Source of the DNA: Labilibaculum sp.
GTDB taxonomy: Bacteria > Bacteroidota > Bacteroidia > Bacteroidales > Marinifilaceae
Direction: 5' to 3'
Assembly: GCA_016743925.1 (NCBI GenBank)
Contig: JADGFH010000211.1
Span: 1-8,878 of the forward strand
DNA length: 8,878 bases
The translations under genes were made by a program, and so were the position numbers. Of the stretch, positions 6,601 to 8,878 are shown in pieces. Below the pieces are notes generated by a model, which searched no databases, had not been told where the DNA came from, and was given only the letters and a program-made list of their open reading frames with translations. Each line of letters starts with the position of its first letter. The first letter of the stretch is position 1.

Positions 6601-8156
6601 TGAGCAAATAATTGTCTGAAATAGTTGAAAAACAATTGAGGTTTTGGCGACAATACAGGTATTGGCGCATCATTCCCCATGGATCCAACTGGTTCTTGTC
6701 CGCCCGTAGCCATTGGTAAAATAATACTATCAAAATCTTCTTTACAGTAATTAAAAGTTTTTTGGCAAGTATCGAAATGATCTCCAATATCTGAAGCAAC
6801 ACGTTTTTCAACAGGAATTGCCTTCAAATCTAAACGGTTCTCTTTCAGCCAATTTTGATAAGGATTACGATAGGTAAGCTGAGATTTTACCTCTTGATCT
6901 GGAATAATAATTCCTAATTGAGTGTCTACTAAAAGTAATTTACCTGGCTTAAGTCTTCCTTTTTCTTTAATTTCCTCAGGCCTAAATTGTTGAATTCCAA
7001 CTTCAGAACCCATCACGATCATATCGTCCTGTGTAATTACATAACGAGATGGTCTAAGCCCATTTCTATCTAGTGTACCTCCAATGTATCTTCCATCAGA
7101 AAAAACTAATGAAGCAGGACCATCCCAAGGCTCCATAAAGGTAGAGTGATATTCGTAAAATGCTTTTAAACTATCAGGAATTGGATTCTTTTCATTCCAA
7201 GATTCAGGAACCATCATACTTAATGCATGTGGTAGACTTCTTCCAGTTAAAAATAAGAATTCCAGTACATTATCGAAAGATGCTGAATCACTTTTATTTG
7301 GCTCTACAACTGGAAATAATTTCTTGATATCATCTCCGTACATCTCTGATTTTAGCAAAGACTCACGGGCTTGCATCCACAATCGATTACCCTTAATAGT
7401 ATTAATTTCACCATTATGAGCAACAATTCGAAAAGGTTGTGCTAAATCCCAAGAAGGAAATGTGTTTGTACTAAAGCGGGAGTGTACCATTGCGATGGCA
7501 CTTTCCATACGAGAATCTTGTAAGTCTCCGTAATATTTTCCCAATTGATCGCTGGCAAACATACCCTTGTACACAAGAACTTTAGAAGAAAGACTAGGGA
7601 GATAAAACATCTCTTTTTCTTTCATTTTCGTTGCGCGAATATAGCTTTCAGCTTGTTTTCTTGCCAAATAGAGTCTTCTCTCCAAATCATCCTGTTCGTA
7701 ATTACCCCCAACAAATATTTGCTTAATTACAGGTTCAGATTGTCTTGCAATTTCCCCAATTGCGCTGGTGTCAGTAGGCACGTCACGTAATTGAAGAAAT
7801 TCCAATCCTTCTTCTTCAAGTATTTGAATCAATACTTCAATACAGAATTTTTCTTCGGTTTCGTCTGTTGGTAAGAAAATTAAACCAGTACCATATTTTC
7901 CTGGTAAGGGTAATTTAATTCCAATTTTTTTGTAGAAATTATGAGGCAACTGCATAAGAATACCAGCTCCGTCTCCACTTACATTATCTGCACCACGAGC
8001 TCCTCTGTGCTCCATATTGCATAGAACCTCCAGTCCGCGAGTAATTATCTCGAAAGATTTCTTTCCTTTAATGTTGGCTACAAAGCCAATTCCACAATTG
8101 TCATGTTCGTTCGCAGGGTCATAAAGACCCTGTTGTTTTGGTCTAAGGTTTCGCAT
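3636..8156 (-). CDS. gltB: Glutamate synthase [NADPH] large subunit (alpha)
   Basis: This 1506-residue protein has the full length of bacterial GltB (about 1480-1520). It hydrolyses glutamine, channels the ammonia, and condenses it with 2-oxoglutarate on FMN to give glutamate. Residues 1-20 form a propeptide ending HDN before C21, the class II glutaminase nucleophile (NCGIGF) exposed by cleavage. The amidotransferase domain runs to about 430, and the central domain includes GQEPVGSMGND near 485. The FMN/synthase domain spans about 840-1210: MSYGSISKEAHEAL near 880, PGEGGQLPG near 955, SPPPHHDIYS near 985, GSEGGTGASP near 1040. The 3Fe-4S cysteines are C1118, C1124 and C1129 (spacing 6 and 5, as in the characterised Azospirillum enzyme). 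The GXGXG beta-helix domain covers about 1270-1420, followed by a Lys-rich tail. The start is taken at the ATG at 8156; an in-frame TTG at 8162 would add two residues and is less likely. Neither has a good Shine-Dalgarno. It is first in the gltBD operon, under the promoter at 8342-8373. Confidence 0.98.
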   Translation of the reverse strand: MRNLRPKQQGLYDPANEHDNCGIGFVANIKGKKSFEIITRGLEVLCNMEHRGARGADNVSGDGAGILMQLPHNFYKKIGIKLPLPGKYGTGLIFLPTDETEEKFCIEVLIQILEEEGLEFLQLRDVPTDTSAIGEIARQSEPVIKQIFVGGNYEQDDLERRLYLARKQAESYIRATKMKEKEMFYLPSLSSKVLVYKGMFASDQLGKYYGDLQDSRMESAIAMVHSRFSTNTFPSWDLAQPFRIVAHNGEINTIKGNRLWMQARESLLKSEMYGDDIKKLFPVVEPNKSDSASFDNVLEFLFLTGRSLPHALSMMVPESWNEKNPIPDSLKAFYEYHSTFMEPWDGPASLVFSDGRYIGGTLDRNGLRPSRYVITQDDMIVMGSEVGIQQFRPEEIKEKGRLKPGKLLLVDTQLGIIIPDQEVKSQLTYRNPYQNWLKENRLDLKAIPVEKRVASDIGDHFDTCQKTFNYCKEDFDSIILPMATGGQEPVGSMGNDAPIPVLSPKPQLFFNYFRQLFAQVTNPPIDSIRENLVMDLTNYIGAVQKNLLDETPQHCKLIRFKSPLITNTDLGKIKKLKHEEFRHKSIDILFEASKNGQGLEESLDNICELAEKAVDEQKNYIILTDRNVSKSMAPIPVLLATAAVHHHLIKKRKRMQIGLVVETGEAREVNHFALLIAYGASVINPYMSYAVIDKLVKDGRISLEYKTARKNYIKAVDKGLLKVMSKMGISTIGSYLGAQIYEGLGVSKEVIDKYFTGTVSRIEGIGLKEISEEVLCHHTKAYSEENPFDNQDLLNNNGTIHYRKNGERHSWNPESIGLLQWSTRTNNYAKFKEYSAIVNKETETPTFLRGFFDYKKNPIDISEVEPVENIIKRFCTGAMSYGSISKEAHEALAIAMNKIGGRSNTGEGGESAKRFHSSARSSIKQIASGRFGVNTEYLVNADELQIKVAQGAKPGEGGQLPGFKVDKIIAKLRNSTPGITLISPPPHHDIYSIEDLAQLIYDLKNVNPTACVSVKLVSENGVGTVAAGVAKANADLIVIAGSEGGTGASPLGSIKHTGLPVELGLAEAQQTLVMNDLRGRVKLQTDGQLKTGKDIVSMALLGAEEFGFATSALVVLGCVMMRKCHLNTCPVGIATQNKELREKFLGRSEWLVNYFTFLGEECRELMAELGIRKFDDLVGRSDLIEKKPNITNWKAKTVNIDSLIHLPKTEGHTISGANSTIKSIGTVLDHELIKLSEKALHDGEKVWIDKKITNIDRTTGAMLSGKVALLKPKRVLEDDTIHCRFRGSAGQSFGAFLEKGITFRLEGDSNDYFGKGLSGGKIVVYPSTKSKFKPEEQIVIGNTALYGATSGSAFIRGMAGERFCVRNSGSVAVVEGVGDHGCEYMTGGRVVILGATGRNFAAGMSGGIAYVLNMEDRLDYFCNKSLVSLEPVEHLQDVHELQGMIHEHLLLTQSSVASKILTHWEEYLPHFVKVIPYEYKKVLEEKKLKKIRKKLKQAQSQTEVHE

Positions 8157-8341
8157 AGGCAATTTTTAGTGCGAAGTCAGAAGTGATTTTGTCTTTTGAA
8201 TAAGGACATAATGAAATGTATAGAAATCCCCAGTTCTATATAAATCGTAACGACACAATTAAGAATCCGATTGTCGTTGTCCCATAAGAAACACCCATGA
8301 AATAGAGGTGATAATTTTTTTGCTTGTCTAATCCGTTGTTA
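8157..8341 (-). promoter_or_regulatory. Long 5' leader of gltB
   Basis: If transcription starts just downstream of the TATATTTG element, the gltB mRNA has a leader of about 175-180 bases. It holds a 20-codon ORF (8236-8298) and a 7-pair stem, AACGACA (8249-8255) with TGTCGTT (8272-8278), overlapping that ORF. A small inverted repeat CACC/GGTG (8292-8295, 8307-8310) places the leader ATG in its loop. I see no T-run after a strong hairpin, so no clear attenuator terminator, and I recognise no known riboswitch. Confidence 0.4.
8236..8298 (-). CDS. Possible leader peptide upstream of gltB
   Basis: A 20-codon ORF, ATG at 8298 to TAG at 8236, lies inside the predicted gltB leader and ends 79 bases before the gltB ATG. 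Its product begins MGVSYGTTTIGF and continues Leu-Ile-Val-Ser-Leu-Arg-Phe-Ile: three consecutive Thr codons and seven Ile, Leu or Val residues. That composition recalls leader peptides of threonine and branched-chain amino-acid operons, but the ORF has no Glu or Gln codons that would sense the product of GOGAT directly. There is no Shine-Dalgarno, which is normal for this phylum and so uninformative. A chance ORF of this size is quite possible, so the call is tentative. Confidence 0.25.
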   Translation of the reverse strand: MGVSYGTTTIGFLIVSLRFI

Positions 8342-8373
8342 CAAATATAAAGGAAAAAAAATAAGACCTGCAA
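8342..8373 (-). promoter_or_regulatory. Bacteroidota-type promoter for gltBD
   Basis: On the minus strand TATATTTG (8349 to 8342) is a perfect match to the -7 element TAnnTTTG. TTG (8373 to 8371) stands 21 bases upstream as the -33 element, within the 17-23 spacing described for this phylum. It is about 185 bases upstream of the gltB ATG and downstream of the neighbouring membrane-protein gene, so gltBD can be transcribed on its own. Confidence 0.6.
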
Positions 8374-8457
8374 GTATTATTGTTAAGCTGATGAGCGAAA
8401 ACGTTTGAAAAGCGAAAAAAACATGATAAAAATCATTGCAAAGGTTTGCGTGATATT

Positions 8458-8490
8458 CAGGACTTTATAGAAATGAGAGGATAAAGTCTG
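8458..8490 (-). terminator. Stem-loop after the small membrane-protein gene
   Basis: GACTTTAT (8461-8468) and ATAAAGTC (8481-8488) form a perfect 8-pair stem with a 12-base loop. Past a bulged G the stem gains two more pairs (CA at 8458-8459 with TG at 8489-8490). It lies 28 bases after the stop codon at 8518 on the minus strand. No T-run follows, so it is only a possible terminator or mRNA-end hairpin. The rest of 8374-8457 shows only a GCGAAAA motif twice (8395 and 8412) and no gene. Confidence 0.4.
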
Positions 8491-8517
8491 ATTTAGAAAT
8501 GGGAGGAAAATACTCAT

Positions 8518-8829
8518 TTAATTATGTTCATTGATAAATTTAGGAAGATTACCGGTTTGATTATTCTCTAAAATGGGTTGAATTTTTAAGATTCTTAATA
8601 ACGGTTTTTCAATCCAATTTGGCAGGTACTTGCTTATTTTAGAAATAAATTGTTTTCCCAAGATATAAATAGACGAATAAAAAAAAACTTTGTTTAAAAC
8701 GTAAACTGATGCGGTAAACAAAATCACCTTACTAGATCCGGAAAGAATAAAAGGTAAAGAGAGATAAAGGAAGAAAGTAATAATAGCTAAGCCCAACAAC
8801 ACAAATCCAACAATTTTTTTTAGCTCCAT
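8518..8829 (-). CDS. Small two-helix inner-membrane protein, transporter-suffix-like
   Basis: Taking the ATG at 8829 gives 103 residues starting MELKKIVGF. Two hydrophobic helices are evident, at about residues 6-29 (ending LPFIL) and 34-57. They are followed by GKQFISK and a basic, partly amphipathic tail with LPNW near residue 70 and a polar C-terminus. The layout (K-K-I-G-F start, a Pro-Phe pair closing helix 1, a Gly-Lys after helix 2, then a short charged tail) resembles small proteins annotated as 'transporter suffix domain-containing'. That is recalled family resemblance, not a search result, and their function is unknown. An in-frame ATG at 8868 would add 13 residues (MWLVFNLKEFEII), and the frame stays open to the window edge, so a longer form cannot be excluded. 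The shorter start is preferred because the family begins right before helix 1. It shares orientation with gltBD but is separated by more than 350 bases with a promoter, so it is probably a separate unit. Confidence 0.6.
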   Translation of the reverse strand: MELKKIVGFVLLGLAIITFFLYLSLPFILSGSSKVILFTASVYVLNKVFFYSSIYILGKQFISKISKYLPNWIEKPLLRILKIQPILENNQTGNLPKFINEHN

Positions 8830-8878
8830 GATAATTTCAAATTCTTTTAAATTAAATACTAACCACATTCTACGGCAC

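Noticed and set aside
6596..6811. 71-codon minus-strand ORF in another frame of gltB
   Set aside because: It overlaps the central domain of an intact gltB. Other out-of-frame ORFs at 2602-2790, 3205-3402, 5490-5893 and 7545-7790 were rejected for the same reason.
8157..8162. TTG at 8162 as the gltB start
   Set aside because: It adds only two residues before an ATG at 8156 and has no better ribosome-binding context; the ATG is the simpler choice.
8157..8341. Glutamine riboswitch or classical glutamate attenuator in the gltB leader
   Set aside because: No recognisable riboswitch core, no T-tailed terminator hairpin, and no Glu or Gln codons in the mini-ORF.

Overview
The window looks like chromosomal DNA of an AT-rich member of the Bacteroidota (class Bacteroidia or a relative). 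The basis is low GC, no strong Shine-Dalgarno sequences before the genes, a promoter matching the Bacteroidota consensus (TTG, a spacer of about 20 bases, then TAnnTTTG) upstream of gltB, and the family types encoded. The genus cannot be fixed from the sequence alone.

Layout: positions 1-130 hold the leader of a plus-strand gene, with an imperfect inverted repeat. Positions 131-1828 encode a 565-residue secreted protein: a signal peptide followed by 48 consecutive curlin-type half-repeats, so a very long functional-amyloid (curli-like) subunit. Positions 1829-2125 separate it from a convergent operon and hold five stem-loops. One of these (1993-2023) is a convincing terminator for the plus strand, and one (2037-2080) fits the end of the minus-strand operon. 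Positions 2126-8156 (minus strand) are gltB then gltD in transcription order, the two subunits of NADPH-dependent glutamate synthase (GOGAT). The 88 bases between them carry a 23-base-arm palindrome with a short direct repeat. Positions 8157-8517 are the gltB leader and promoter region, including a 20-codon leader ORF rich in Thr and branched-chain residues, plus a stem-loop that may end the next gene. Positions 8518-8829 (minus) encode a small two-helix membrane protein.

GltB and GltD form one enzyme that makes two glutamates from glutamine and 2-oxoglutarate and is central to ammonium assimilation. The curlin-like protein is functionally unrelated and faces the operon tail to tail. No csgG, csgE or csgF secretion or assembly gene is visible, so its export machinery must lie outside the window. 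The most unusual items are the architecture of the giant curlin protein, the palindrome between gltB and gltD, and the leader ORF upstream of gltB.
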